Assembly: GCA_937892105.1 (NCBI GenBank)
Contig: CALAUZ010000397.1
Coordinates: 1-16,394 of the forward strand
Source of the DNA: an uncultured Fretibacterium sp.
Lineage (GTDB): Bacteria > Synergistota > Synergistia > Synergistales > Aminobacteriaceae
DNA length: 16,394 nt
Reading direction: 5' to 3'
In this document: in pieces, positions 1 to 7,718 of the stretch
Numbering within the stretch: the first letter of the stretch is position 1
How the letters are laid out: the number at the start of each line of letters is the position of its first letter
The notes under the pieces: generated by a model
Databases searched by the model: none
Told to the model about the DNA's origin: nothing
What the model saw: the letters and a program-made list of their open reading frames with translations, nothing else
Translations under genes and position numbers: made by a program

Positions 1-32
1 ATATTATTATAATATTCTTTTTAATAATTATT

Positions 33-515
33 TTATTTATTCCAATTCCAATAAATTGTAATGTCTGCTTTAATGCAATTCATTTTTTCATGTACTTTAA
101 TGGAAGCAACATTATCTAAAGCAACTTGAGAATGTCTCACAAATTTTTTAACTTTAGAAAATCCTTCTAATAATAAAATATATCCATAACCTTTTCTTCT
201 AAACTCTGGTTTTGTATATAATCCACCAGTAGTACCATCCAAATGTTCCATAACATATCCTATAAGGTTATTATTTTCATATAATGCCCATATTTTTTTC
301 TTTTGCTGAATTTCTTCGACATATTCTGGTTTTCCATAAGTTTCTTTGACATAATTTAAATCTTCATCCTTTAAAAGAACTAATTTAGAATCTGAATCTT
401 TTATTCCTTCTCCTTTATATATATATTGAATAAAAGGCTCTGAATATTTAGAAGGCAATGATTTAGATATTTTTTTATTAGTAGTTGAAAGATAATTAAA
501 GCATAATTCTTTCAT
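33..515 (-). CDS. GNAT-family N-acetyltransferase, probably 5'-truncated
   Basis: This 160-residue product carries a C-terminal GNAT fold, which transfers an acyl group from acyl-CoA to an unknown acceptor. The acyl-CoA loop is visible as RRKGYG (residues 106-111) after a hydrophobic strand, followed by the motif-B-like helix with N135, S138 and EK (143-144). The layout resembles FR47/GLYAT-like members, which normally have a longer N-terminal half. The annotated ATG lacks a convincing ribosome binding site, and the same frame stays open for 38 more codons upstream, to the ldcA stop codon, with no ATG, GTG or TTG in that stretch. Base composition is far more AT-rich than every neighbour, suggesting transfer from a low-GC donor, or an assembly join. 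The acetyltransferase call is good; whether it is expressed is doubtful. Confidence 0.7.
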   Translation of the reverse strand: MKELCFNYLSTTNKKISKSLPSKYSEPFIQYIYKGEGIKDSDSKLVLLKDEDLNYVKETYGKPEYVEEIQQKKKIWALYENNNLIGYVMEHLDGTTGGLYTKPEFRRKGYGYILLLEGFSKVKKFVRHSQVALDNVASIKVHEKMNCIKADITIYWNWNK

Positions 516-629
516 TTTAGTTATAACTTCATCTTCTTTTCCTGATTTATCATCACATTCAGCATAATAATAATCTGTCTCTGGAACATAAAAAATAAAA
601 TAATCTTTTGTACTGATAAATATATTATA
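516..629 (-). other. In-frame 5' remnant of the acetyltransferase
   Basis: These 38 codons continue the acetyltransferase frame upstream of its annotated ATG and end exactly against the TAG of ldcA (630-632), which is in the same frame. The translation looks like protein, rich in Asp, Glu, Tyr and Lys (for example KDYFIFYVPETDYYYAE). It contains no stop despite very AT-rich sequence, where a stop would be expected roughly every dozen codons. It contains no standard start codon. I read it as the interior of a longer acetyltransferase whose first part was removed at the junction near base 630. No promoter or terminator is evident here. Confidence 0.5.
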
Positions 630-1661
630 CTAGATTTCCTGCTTCATGAACGCCGGAGTATCAATGACAACACTCGCAGAGCCGTCATCATTTGCTCTCA
701 TTACAGCGTGAACTCCCATAGGAAGAAACATGTTATATTTTCCGTGTCCAGAAGGCATACCTTTAATCACGGGTTTTCGGGATAACCTTGCGTAGCGTTT
801 AAGAATATCATCAAGCGTAAAATCCTCAATAGGTGAGCTGTCCTCGTCCTCACAACCCACAAAATCTCCGAGAATAATCCCGTTTACGCGCCTCAAAAGC
901 CCGTTCTGCCAAAGCTGGTTCATCATTCTGTCCACCCTGTAAGGTTTCTCGCCAACTTCCTCAATCAGGAGCAATGAGCCTTTCCCGTCAAGTTCGTATG
1001 GAGTTCCGACGAGTGAGGCTATTAGTGTGAGATTTCCGCCTACTATGACACCTTCCGCAGTGCCTGAGGTTACAGCTTCAAGTTTGCGCCCCTCCGGCAT
1101 GGGAATTTCGCCTATTGCTTCAGTGCTTTGAAGTCCCGCAAAGAAATTTGAGCGTGTGTATTCGGAGTCAAAATTCTCGCGGACAAAAGAAACCAACATA
1201 GGCCCGTGAATTGTTGATATTCCTGCTTTCTGTCCCAAAGCAATGTGAAGCGCGGTAACATCGCTGAAACCGATTAATGGTTTCGGGTGTTTCGCTATCA
1301 TTTTGTAGTCGAGCCTGTCGAGGAGCCTTGCCGAACCGTAACCGCCCCTTACGCACAGTATAGCCTTAACGCTGTCATCACGGAAGAAAGCGTTAATATC
1401 CTCTGCACGTTTCCTGTCTGTTCCTGCGAAATGCTCATACATTGCTGTTGCTGAAGGAGCTAATTTGACCCTGTAACCCTGAGACTTCAAAAGCTCTATT
1501 GAACCGTCAAAATCCTTGCTGCTTGTGTAAGTTCCCGGCGACAGAACCCCTATACAATCCCCAGATTTCAGGGCAAATCCCCTAAGTCTGGCAACATCTT
1601 TTGCACTTGAGACAGAAGAAAACAACATTAAGGCTGCTGCTGCAAAAAATAATTTTCTCAT
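630..1661 (-). CDS. ldcA: LD-carboxypeptidase (peptidase S66), exported
   Basis: LD-carboxypeptidases of family S66 remove the terminal D-alanine from tetrapeptides during peptidoglycan turnover. Counting from the chosen ATG, the catalytic triad by alignment to the known Pseudomonas LdcA is Ser133 (in LIGFSDVT), Glu234 (in IEEVGE) and His306 (in PSGHGK); RGGYGS precedes the serine. Length is 343 residues. I chose ATG 1661 over an in-frame TTG at 1667 because TAGGAGG lies 10 bases upstream of the ATG and only 4 from the TTG. The N-terminus (MRKLFFAAAALMLFSS, then VSSA-KD) is a textbook signal peptide, so the enzyme should act in the periplasm or outside, unlike the cytosolic E. coli enzyme. 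It is the last gene of the pilin-holA operon, 14 bases after holA, whose stop overlaps this gene's ribosome binding site. Confidence 0.9.
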   Translation of the reverse strand: MRKLFFAAAALMLFSSVSSAKDVARLRGFALKSGDCIGVLSPGTYTSSKDFDGSIELLKSQGYRVKLAPSATAMYEHFAGTDRKRAEDINAFFRDDSVKAILCVRGGYGSARLLDRLDYKMIAKHPKPLIGFSDVTALHIALGQKAGISTIHGPMLVSFVRENFDSEYTRSNFFAGLQSTEAIGEIPMPEGRKLEAVTSGTAEGVIVGGNLTLIASLVGTPYELDGKGSLLLIEEVGEKPYRVDRMMNQLWQNGLLRRVNGIILGDFVGCEDEDSSPIEDFTLDDILKRYARLSRKPVIKGMPSGHGKYNMFLPMGVHAVMRANDDGSASVVIDTPAFMKQEI

Positions 1662-1675
1662 GGACAACCTGCCTC

Positions 1676-2605
1676 CTAAATTTTAGACATTAACTCCCAT
1701 ATTATAAGCTCAAAACCCTGCCAGCCCTCAGCCCTAGATGTCTTCTCAAGGAACGACAGCCTTGCGGACTTTGCCATGAACGTTTTAATTCTATCAGCAC
1801 CATAATACTTCAGAGCGGATTTTGCCTTGTTGAGGGCGTAAGTCTTTTTTGCCGGATCAATACCAACAGCCTTCAACGCTTCCTCTGTGCAATTTTCAAG
1901 GAAGCACGATAGGATTAATGCTGGACGCAGCCTGTTAGTGATTGCGGCGATTACGGGAAGCAAAGGCTCATCACGAAGGTACTTCAAGGCTCTGGCGGTA
2001 TTGTGCGGATTATTGGCGCATACGGAATCGAGTAACATCATCATTGCCCTGCCGCCTTCATCGAACGAGAGATTTTCCGCGTCCTCAAGTGTGATTTCGC
2101 GTCCGTCAGCGTACAGTGCCAGCTTTCGGATTTCGCCCCGTAATTCCTCTTGGGACTCTATGTTTTCTGCGAGCAGCTGTGCGGCATCATGTGAGAGTTT
2201 GAAACCTTCCTCCTTAGCGAGTGAGAGAAGCCATGCCTGACGCTTCCACGGGGGGATTTGAGCTTCGGGCTTTATGAGTGTTATCTGCTTTGCTATGGGC
2301 TTGAGAGTTTTTGTGTCAGTGCTGAAGACGAGGATTATAACGGTGTCGGCGGAATTGTCCTCAATGAGCGGTGAGAGAGTTTCGGGGAAGTCTCCGAGAG
2401 TTTCTGCATTCTCAATGACGATGGTTTCACGTGAGGCGAAAAGTCCGGGAGTTATTGCGTTCTCGAACAGTTTGTCCCATGTCCCGAATGTCTGAGCGTC
2501 ATATTTCCCTGAGAGCGGCCAGCCTTCTTTTGCGAGACGGTTGAGCTCGGTGTGGAGTTGTCTGCGCTGTGCTTCGGAGTATTCGATTGCGATTATGTGC
2601 GGCAT
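1676..2605 (-). CDS. holA: DNA polymerase III subunit delta
   Basis: The delta subunit of the clamp loader opens the beta sliding clamp during replication. The 309-residue protein has the family layout. There is a degenerate AAA+ region with the segment PGLFASRETIVIENAE (53-68) and the strand ADTVIILVFSTDTK (86-99), where a catalytic ATPase would carry its motifs. A helical lid follows (about 125-185), then a C-terminal collar domain (about 205-309). The first strand is unusual: the typical LYLLYGxE start is replaced by IIAIEYSEAQ. No good Shine-Dalgarno precedes the ATG, and the upstream pilin-like gene stops 6 bases before it, which suggests translational coupling. It lies in a four-gene operon with two pilin-like genes and ldcA. 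Identification is confident from the overall pattern, although delta subunits are poorly conserved. Confidence 0.85.
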   Translation of the reverse strand: MPHIIAIEYSEAQRRQLHTELNRLAKEGWPLSGKYDAQTFGTWDKLFENAITPGLFASRETIVIENAETLGDFPETLSPLIEDNSADTVIILVFSTDTKTLKPIAKQITLIKPEAQIPPWKRQAWLLSLAKEEGFKLSHDAAQLLAENIESQEELRGEIRKLALYADGREITLEDAENLSFDEGGRAMMMLLDSVCANNPHNTARALKYLRDEPLLPVIAAITNRLRPALILSCFLENCTEEALKAVGIDPAKKTYALNKAKSALKYYGADRIKTFMAKSARLSFLEKTSRAEGWQGFELIIWELMSKI

Positions 2606-2611
2606 TTTGTG

Positions 2612-3223
2612 TCATTCGCCGAGTGTAATGACGTGTAGCCACACTATATTATCGTCAGCAGTGAAGGTTTTATTTTTTGTGGGTCTGGAGTTGTCCCATT
2701 TTTCGCCGGTTCCTCCTCCAATAAGTCCGAGTGATTTAGCTCTACCCGCAATTTTTTCCTTAACTCTTTCCTCGCCATCGCTGAACCTGTAGCCCACATA
2801 CCAAATGTTTGCTTTTTTCTTCTCACCATCAGCCTGACCAAAAGCATATTCACTCTTTTTTATGCTGCCATCACTATTGTTTGTTGTCTTAATGGAGCTG
2901 CTATTGTTCATGTACTTCACTATTTCAGATGAATGCCCCTTCCTCGTGAAGCCTTCAAAATTATCTGATTGGCTAGCGTTTCCGTCTACATCGTAGATAC
3001 GGTAAGTATTACCCTCATTCTGCTGGGTTCTAACACTACGCTTGTGGTCTGCATACCAAGATAACGTTGCTTTCTTGAGGTTCGTCAAGTTGCTTATTAT
3101 GTTGCTTGCCTTTGCTGACGTTACAGCCTCAGTGCTGGAGAACATCATCATTGCCGCAAGAATGCCGATTACCACAATCACGATTAACAGCTCAACTAGA
3201 GTAAAGCCTCTTTCCTTATTCAT
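2612..3223 (-). CDS. Type IV pilin-like protein (second of tandem pair)
   Basis: This is a class III signal-peptide protein of the type IV pilin/pseudopilin/ComG type. The leader MNKERG is followed directly by FTLVELLIVIVVIGIL, with the invariant Glu at position 5 of the mature protein and a single N-terminal membrane helix that packs into the filament core. The start at 3223 was chosen because AGGAGG lies 7 bases upstream; a longer ATG at 3241 would put this site inside the coding sequence. The mature protein is about 197 residues with a variable, polar C-terminal head. Helix and late segment (RVKEKIAGRAKSLGLI) match the preceding gene, so the pair is a tandem duplication. It may be a minor pilin, a type II secretion pseudopilin or a DNA-uptake pilin; nothing here decides between these. 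Confidence 0.85.
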   Translation of the reverse strand: MNKERGFTLVELLIVIVVIGILAAMMMFSSTEAVTSAKASNIISNLTNLKKATLSWYADHKRSVRTQQNEGNTYRIYDVDGNASQSDNFEGFTRKGHSSEIVKYMNNSSSIKTTNNSDGSIKKSEYAFGQADGEKKKANIWYVGYRFSDGEERVKEKIAGRAKSLGLIGGGTGEKWDNSRPTKNKTFTADDNIVWLHVITLGE

Positions 3224-3263
3224 GAAATTTCCTCCTGTCATGCTTGATATATTGCCGGAATGT

Positions 3264-3878
3264 TTATTTCTCTACCCGTCCAAAGTTGAGTATCTTTACA
3301 CCGACAAATACATCAGAATTACCCTGTTTATATGGATCGCTGTATTCGCCTTCCTTTTCCGCGTCTTTCCTTATAAGCCCTGTTGATTTTGCGCGCGCCT
3401 CCAGCTTTTCCTTCAGCCTTATGCTCTCATCTGGCATCTTGTAGAGAATAACCCACTCGCAAGGATCTGTGTTCGTATCTTTACCGTTATTGTTTAGGTA
3501 GTCCGTGTAATATATTCCACCCGCATCATCTACCACAGAATCACCCACTGTGAAACCCTGATTATTGAGATAAGCAGCAATCTCACTTGTTGGAACTCCA
3601 TTGTTGTATCTGAAGCGTTTTATATTTCCTCCATCTAAAATATGTCCATAAATGTCAACTCTATCCATATTATCTGCATACCATTCTAATGCCGCAGTTT
3701 TCCAATTGTGAAGGTTAGCTATAATTGCTGTAGCGTCCGCCGAAGCTGCCATCTCCGTAGCCGATAACATCATCATTGTAGTAAGAATACCAATTACCAC
3801 AATCACAATTAATAACTCAACGAGGGTAAAACCTCTACACATACCCATACGCTTTTCGCAACCCCTATTGCGTATCAT
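3264..3878 (-). CDS. Type IV pilin-like protein (first of tandem pair)
   Basis: This is a 204-residue prepilin-like protein. A 16-residue basic leader ending in MCRG precedes FTLVELLIVIVVIGIL, so cleavage by prepilin peptidase PilD is expected after Gly16, with Glu5 of the mature chain present. AAGGTGAT upstream of ATG 3878 supports the long leader; a shorter leader from MGMCRG is possible. The head domain shares RLKEKLEARAKSTGLI with the downstream paralogue but is otherwise divergent, as expected for filament subunits with different tips or surfaces. It is the first gene after the promoter at 3928-3936 and is separated from its paralogue by 40 bases. No assembly ATPase, platform protein or peptidase is in the window, so these genes are separated from their machinery. 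Confidence 0.87.
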   Translation of the reverse strand: MIRNRGCEKRMGMCRGFTLVELLIVIVVIGILTTMMMLSATEMAASADATAIIANLHNWKTAALEWYADNMDRVDIYGHILDGGNIKRFRYNNGVPTSEIAAYLNNQGFTVGDSVVDDAGGIYYTDYLNNNGKDTNTDPCEWVILYKMPDESIRLKEKLEARAKSTGLIRKDAEKEGEYSDPYKQGNSDVFVGVKILNFGRVEK

Positions 3879-3927
3879 TACGCATCACCTTGACTTATGT
3901 CATTTTATATACATATTGGATTTGTTG

Positions 3928-3936
3928 ATTATAGCA
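3928..3936 (-). promoter_or_regulatory. Extended -10 promoter of the pilin-holA-ldcA operon
   Basis: On the minus strand this reads TGCTATAAT, a perfect extended -10 element about 50 bases before the first pilin-like ATG. No good -35 hexamer is present at 16-18 bases spacing, which is usual for extended -10 promoters. It sits immediately after the leuS terminator, so the pilin operon starts independently of leuS. Confidence 0.6.
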
Positions 3937-3944
3937 CAAAACAT

Positions 3945-3979
3945 AAAAACAAAATCTCCCACCCGTAATGAGCAGGAGA
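3945..3979 (-). terminator. Rho-independent terminator of leuS
   Basis: Seventeen bases past the leuS stop, the minus strand forms a stem of TCTCCTGCTC with GGGTGGGAGA (10 pairs including G-T wobbles) around a 5-base loop, followed by TTTTGTTTTT. This is a standard intrinsic terminator. Its T-tract lies where the -35 region of the pilin promoter would be. Confidence 0.75.
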
Positions 3980-3995
3980 CTTCATCATTTCACAT

Positions 3996-6488
3996 TTAGC
4001 CTTTAACTACTATATTTACCAGTTTGTCAGGCACCGCAATAACCTTCACGATCTCTTTCCCGGCAATCTTTCCGGCTACAAATTCTTCGGCCATTATGCT
4101 TTTCGCGAGTTCGTCCTTGTCCATTCCAGCAGGACGCTCAAACTTCCCCCTCACCTTACCGTTCACCTGAACAACAACCGTAACACTGTCCTGTACAAGC
4201 GCAGATTTGTCGGCTTCCGGCCATGCCTCGAGGCAGAGCATGTTCTCATGTCCGAGCATCTCCCAGAGTTCTTCAGTGATGTGCGGACAGAATGGGGATA
4301 AGCAGTTCAACAGTACGTCAACAGCCTCACGCTTCAGTTCCCATGCGTCTGGTGATGGGTCATTGAGCGAGTATATTGCGTTCGTAAGCTCCATTAGGCG
4401 GGCTATTGCGGTGTTAAACTGTTTCTCGTCCGTAATGTCATGGGTTACGCTGTCGATTGTCGCGTGTATCCTGCGCTTGAAGTCCCTCAATGCTGAACCC
4501 TTAATCTCCGACATTGGTATAACCTTTTCCCCATACTTCCTGAGATTTTCCGCGTTCTCCTCAACGTAACGCCATACGCGGTTAAGAAATCTATGTGCGC
4601 CTTCAACGTTTCTGTCTGACCAGTCCAAATCGTTGCTGGGCGGTGCTGCAAAAAGTATGAACAGCCTTATCGTGTCAGCTCCATACTTCTTGACCATCTC
4701 GGTTGGATCTACGGTGTTTCCGAGAGACTTTGACATTTTTGCGCCGTCCTTGATTACCATTCCCTGAGTGAGAAGACGTGTAAAAGGTTCGCGGGCTTTC
4801 GTAAGGCCAATGTCAGTCAGGAATTTTGCGAAGAAGCGGGCGTATATCAGGTGTAAACATGCGTGTTCTATTCCGCCTATGTACTGGTCTACCGGCATCC
4901 AGTAATTGACATCTTCCTTTTTGAACGGAGCGTCATCACAGCCGGGTGAACAGTAGCGGTCAAAGTACCATGACGAACAGAAGAACGTATCCATTGTGTC
5001 AGCTTCACGCCTTGCCGGGCCTCCGCAATGAGGGCATGTAGTGTTGAGAAAGTCTGGAAGGTCAAGCAGCGGTGAATGTCCGACTTCTTTAACCTCGACA
5101 TCTTCGGGAAGCCTGACGGGCAACTGGTCTTCCGGAACTGGAACAACCCCGCATTTGTCGCAGTACACGAAGGGTATTGGTGTTCCCCAGTAACGCTGGC
5201 GTGAAATGAGCCAGTCTCGGAGCTTGAAGTTCACTTCACGTTTGCAGATACCTTCCTTTTCGCCCCAGTCTATCATGGCTGGAATTGCCTCACTTGTTGC
5301 CATGCCGTCGAATTTTCCGGAGTTGCAGGCTATACCGTCTTCCTCGAATGCATGGGACATTGTTGCGCCGTCAAGTATTGTGCCGTCTTTGGGATTAATG
5401 ACGGGGATTACGGGAATGTCGTATTTTCGGCAGAAGTCGAAGTCTCGCTGGTCATGGGCAGGAACTCCCATTATTGCGCCTGTTCCGTAATCTATGAGGA
5501 TATAGTTTGCGACCCAAATCGGAATTTTCTTGCCGTTGACGGGGTTAATGCCGTAGAACGGTGTTTTGAAGCCGAGTTTTTCAGCTCCTGCGTCAGAACG
5601 TTCAATAGATGACTGTGCTGCAACATGTTTCACGAAGTCGGAAAGTTTCTGCGCCTCATCAGGTTTCATGGCCGCCTGCATTTTCCTGACGAGTTCATGT
5701 TCAGGGGCAAGAGCGATGAATGTAACGCCGTAAATCGTGTCAAATCTGGTTGTGAAAGCCTCAAGGTCGTAATTCAGGTCTGGAATTTTGAACGACAGCC
5801 TTGCGCCTTCTGAGCGTCCAATCCAGTTAGTCTGCATTATGCGTACTCTTTTAGGCCAGCCGTCCAAATCCTTCTCGATATCGTCAAGTAATTCCTGAGC
5901 ATAGTCAGTTATTTTGATGAACCACTGTTTGAGGTTCTTTTTGTGGACAGGGTTTCCGCAACGCCAGCAGCCGCCGTCAACGACCTGTTCATTTGCGAGG
6001 ACAGTGCCGCAGGTTTCGCACCAGTTTACGGGGGCTTCTTTCTGGAATACTATGCCGCGCTTGTACATCTGAAGGAAAATCCACTGGTTCCAGCGGTAAT
6101 ATTCGGGAAGACAGGTTATGGCCTCGCGCCTCCAGTCGTAACTGTAACCCATACGTTTGAGCTGTTCGGTCATGTAAGCGATATTTGAGAGCGTCCAATC
6201 GTGAGGCTTGGTATTGAACTTTATGGCGGCGTTTTCAGCGGGCATTCCGAAGCTGTCGAAGCCGATTGTGTAGAGAACGTTGCGGCCGTTTTTGCGGTGG
6301 AAGCGGGCTAATACGTCTCCTATTGAGTAGTTGCGTATATGTCCCATGTGGAGTGCGCCAGAGGGGTATGGGAACATTTCGAGGCAGAAGAACTTTTCGC
6401 GGGAAGTGTCAGTGTGGGACTCGAAGCAGTTAGAGGAGTTCCAGCGTTCCTGCCATTTATGTTCTATATCGGCAAAATCATAAGGCAT
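3996..6488 (-). CDS. leuS: Leucyl-tRNA synthetase
   Basis: This class I synthetase charges tRNA-Leu in the cytosol. All landmarks are visible, numbered from ATG 6488. HMGH (47-50) is the HIGH motif. A zinc ribbon has Cys157, Cys160, Cys174 and Cys177. The CP1 editing domain begins near 220 with TTRFDTIYG (246-254). KMSKS is at 584-588, followed by the anticodon-binding helical domain and a C-terminal domain ending near 830. Length is normal for bacterial LeuRS. An ATG at 6500 is also in frame, but GGAGG lies only one base before it, whereas it is 12 bases before 6488, and [12 protein letters not shown] matches the usual family start. The gene is single, with its own upstream region and an intrinsic terminator. 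Confidence 0.97.
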   Translation of the reverse strand: MPYDFADIEHKWQERWNSSNCFESHTDTSREKFFCLEMFPYPSGALHMGHIRNYSIGDVLARFHRKNGRNVLYTIGFDSFGMPAENAAIKFNTKPHDWTLSNIAYMTEQLKRMGYSYDWRREAITCLPEYYRWNQWIFLQMYKRGIVFQKEAPVNWCETCGTVLANEQVVDGGCWRCGNPVHKKNLKQWFIKITDYAQELLDDIEKDLDGWPKRVRIMQTNWIGRSEGARLSFKIPDLNYDLEAFTTRFDTIYGVTFIALAPEHELVRKMQAAMKPDEAQKLSDFVKHVAAQSSIERSDAGAEKLGFKTPFYGINPVNGKKIPIWVANYILIDYGTGAIMGVPAHDQRDFDFCRKYDIPVIPVINPKDGTILDGATMSHAFEEDGIACNSGKFDGMATSEAIPAMIDWGEKEGICKREVNFKLRDWLISRQRYWGTPIPFVYCDKCGVVPVPEDQLPVRLPEDVEVKEVGHSPLLDLPDFLNTTCPHCGGPARREADTMDTFFCSSWYFDRYCSPGCDDAPFKKEDVNYWMPVDQYIGGIEHACLHLIYARFFAKFLTDIGLTKAREPFTRLLTQGMVIKDGAKMSKSLGNTVDPTEMVKKYGADTIRLFILFAAPPSNDLDWSDRNVEGAHRFLNRVWRYVEENAENLRKYGEKVIPMSEIKGSALRDFKRRIHATIDSVTHDITDEKQFNTAIARLMELTNAIYSLNDPSPDAWELKREAVDVLLNCLSPFCPHITEELWEMLGHENMLCLEAWPEADKSALVQDSVTVVVQVNGKVRGKFERPAGMDKDELAKSIMAEEFVAGKIAGKEIVKVIAVPDKLVNIVVKG

Positions 6489-6546
6489 AAAGAAATTCAT
6501 ACCTCCAAATAAAAATTTAATTTTTCGTGCAAATTATTTCACGCAA

Positions 6547-6552
6547 ATTATA
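6547..6552 (-). promoter_or_regulatory. Possible leuS -10 box
   Basis: The minus strand has a perfect TATAAT about 60 bases before the leuS start. The hexamer 17 bases upstream (GAGTTG at 6570-6575) is a poor -35 match, so the call is tentative. The leader is too short for a T-box riboswitch. The 9-base repeat GCAAATTAT occurs twice here (6529-6537 and 6543-6551), the second copy overlapping the -10 box. Confidence 0.35.
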
Positions 6553-6579
6553 CAACAGGCCTAAAATCCCAACTCAGCA

Positions 6580-6588
6580 TGATATAAT
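6580..6588 (+). promoter_or_regulatory. Extended -10 promoter of the pyruvyl transferase gene
   Basis: TGATATAAT on the plus strand is a perfect extended -10 element, 35 bases before ATG 6623. No convincing -35 is seen. AAGGTG at 6607-6612 supplies the ribosome binding site 10 bases before the ATG. The promoter is divergent from leuS, so this gene is a single-gene unit with its own start. Confidence 0.5.
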
Positions 6589-6622
6589 CAACAAAAATTA
6601 TATAAAAAGGTGTGCCGATATC

Positions 6623-7718
6623 ATGCACAATAATCAACATGATGGATCCAAGTTGAACTACGCTCTGATGAAGTATCTTTCCTCGAATATAGGCGAGGAA
6701 ATACAGAGTATCGCAGCTCGCAGGTTTTTACCCAGTGTTAATGTCTATGTATACAGAGAGTGCCTTAACTCTTTCAGGCCGAAATCAGAACAGAAATTCA
6801 AGTTAATACTTAATGGCTGGTGGATGCATCATCCGAAATGTTTTCCCCCTTCAGAGTACATTGATCCCCTACTTGTATCAATGCATTTCGACAGAACAAT
6901 ACGCAGTGTTATAGCTGGTAACAGGTCGAGTGTGAACTACCTCAGAGAACATGGTCCGGTAGGTTGCCGGGACAAAGATACAATGAGTTTCCTTCTTGAG
7001 CATGATATACCTGCATATTATTCGGGGTGTATGACTTTGACTCTGACAGAGAATAGGCACATAAAGGCTTCAGAAGGGGGGGGGGTATGTATTGTGTGTT
7101 GATGTATCTGATGAAGTATATGAATACGTAAACGGGATTTCAGACAGGCCTGTCTTTCGCATCACAAAATTGACTAACCCCTATATTATGAGTATGGACA
7201 GGCTCGAACTCGCAAAAATATACCTGTACATTTACCACAATGCTTCAGCTGTAATAACAACAAACCTTCATACAGCATTTCCATGTCTTGCCTTTAACGT
7301 TCCTGTGTGCCTGATAGATCAGGAAAAAAGAGATGGAAGATTTGATGGGCCAGAGGAGTTCACAAATCACTGCACGTGTTCCAAGTTCCTAGAGGGGAAG
7401 TATTATGACGTGAATAATCCCCCGAATAACCCGCAGGAGTTTATAGCGTTCCGGGACACCCTTACTGAAACATGCATGAATTTCACAGGGTATGACTCGG
7501 GAATTCCCACGCTTGAAGATAACTATAGGCCTGATATTATACGAATAGTTCAGATGATGGCAAATAATATAAATGGTTGCAAAAAATCAGTATTTGATCT
7601 TAGCGGGAGACATATACTGAAAGTTGCCGCAGTAAAATTTTGGCATAAGATATTCCGTCCTTCAGTGCGTTACGTTTCCGCGTATGAACGTTATTATTAT
7701 GACAAATATCTTGGCTAA
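6623..7718 (+). CDS. Polysaccharide pyruvyl transferase family protein, frame switched OFF at a G10 tract
   Basis: Members of this family add ketal-linked pyruvate to surface polysaccharides or act on related glycans. The first part has the family signatures GEEIQSIAARRFLP (24-37), ILNGWWMH (62-69), GCRDKDT (114-120) and YYSGCMTLTL (132-141). It ends early at TGA 7100-7102, giving 159 residues. The rest continues in another frame to TAA 7716-7718 with the family's C-terminal motif TTNLHTAFPCLAFNVPVCLI. The break falls inside a run of ten G at 7076-7085. With nine G the join reads EGGGYVLCVDVSDE and gives a normal 364-residue protein. ATG 6623 was chosen for its AAGGTG site; a GTG at 6527 would lie upstream of the promoter. 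The gene stands alone, without glycan-biosynthesis neighbours. The family is clear; the acceptor is unknown. Confidence 0.85.
7076..7085 (+). repeat. Poly-G tract (G10), probable slipped-strand switch
   Basis: Ten consecutive G occur inside the pyruvyl transferase coding region. As given, the tract throws the reading frame into a stop 15 bases downstream; losing one G, or gaining two, restores the full protein. Long G runs inside surface-glycan genes are the classic form of phase-variable contingency loci in Campylobacter and other bacteria. A homopolymer sequencing error is the main alternative. Confidence 0.8.

Noticed and set aside
6527..6622. GTG 6527 as start of the pyruvyl transferase
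   Set aside because: It lies upstream of the TGATATAAT promoter and has no ribosome binding site; ATG 6623 has AAGGTG at good spacing.
6489..6622. T-box riboswitch upstream of leuS
   Set aside because: The leader is only about 50 bases and has no T-box sequence or specifier stem.
7092..7718. A separate gene starting at TTG 7092
   Set aside because: It lacks the N-terminal half of the pyruvyl transferase family, begins inside a conserved strand and lines up exactly with the upstream fragment across the G tract, so it is the second half of one gene.
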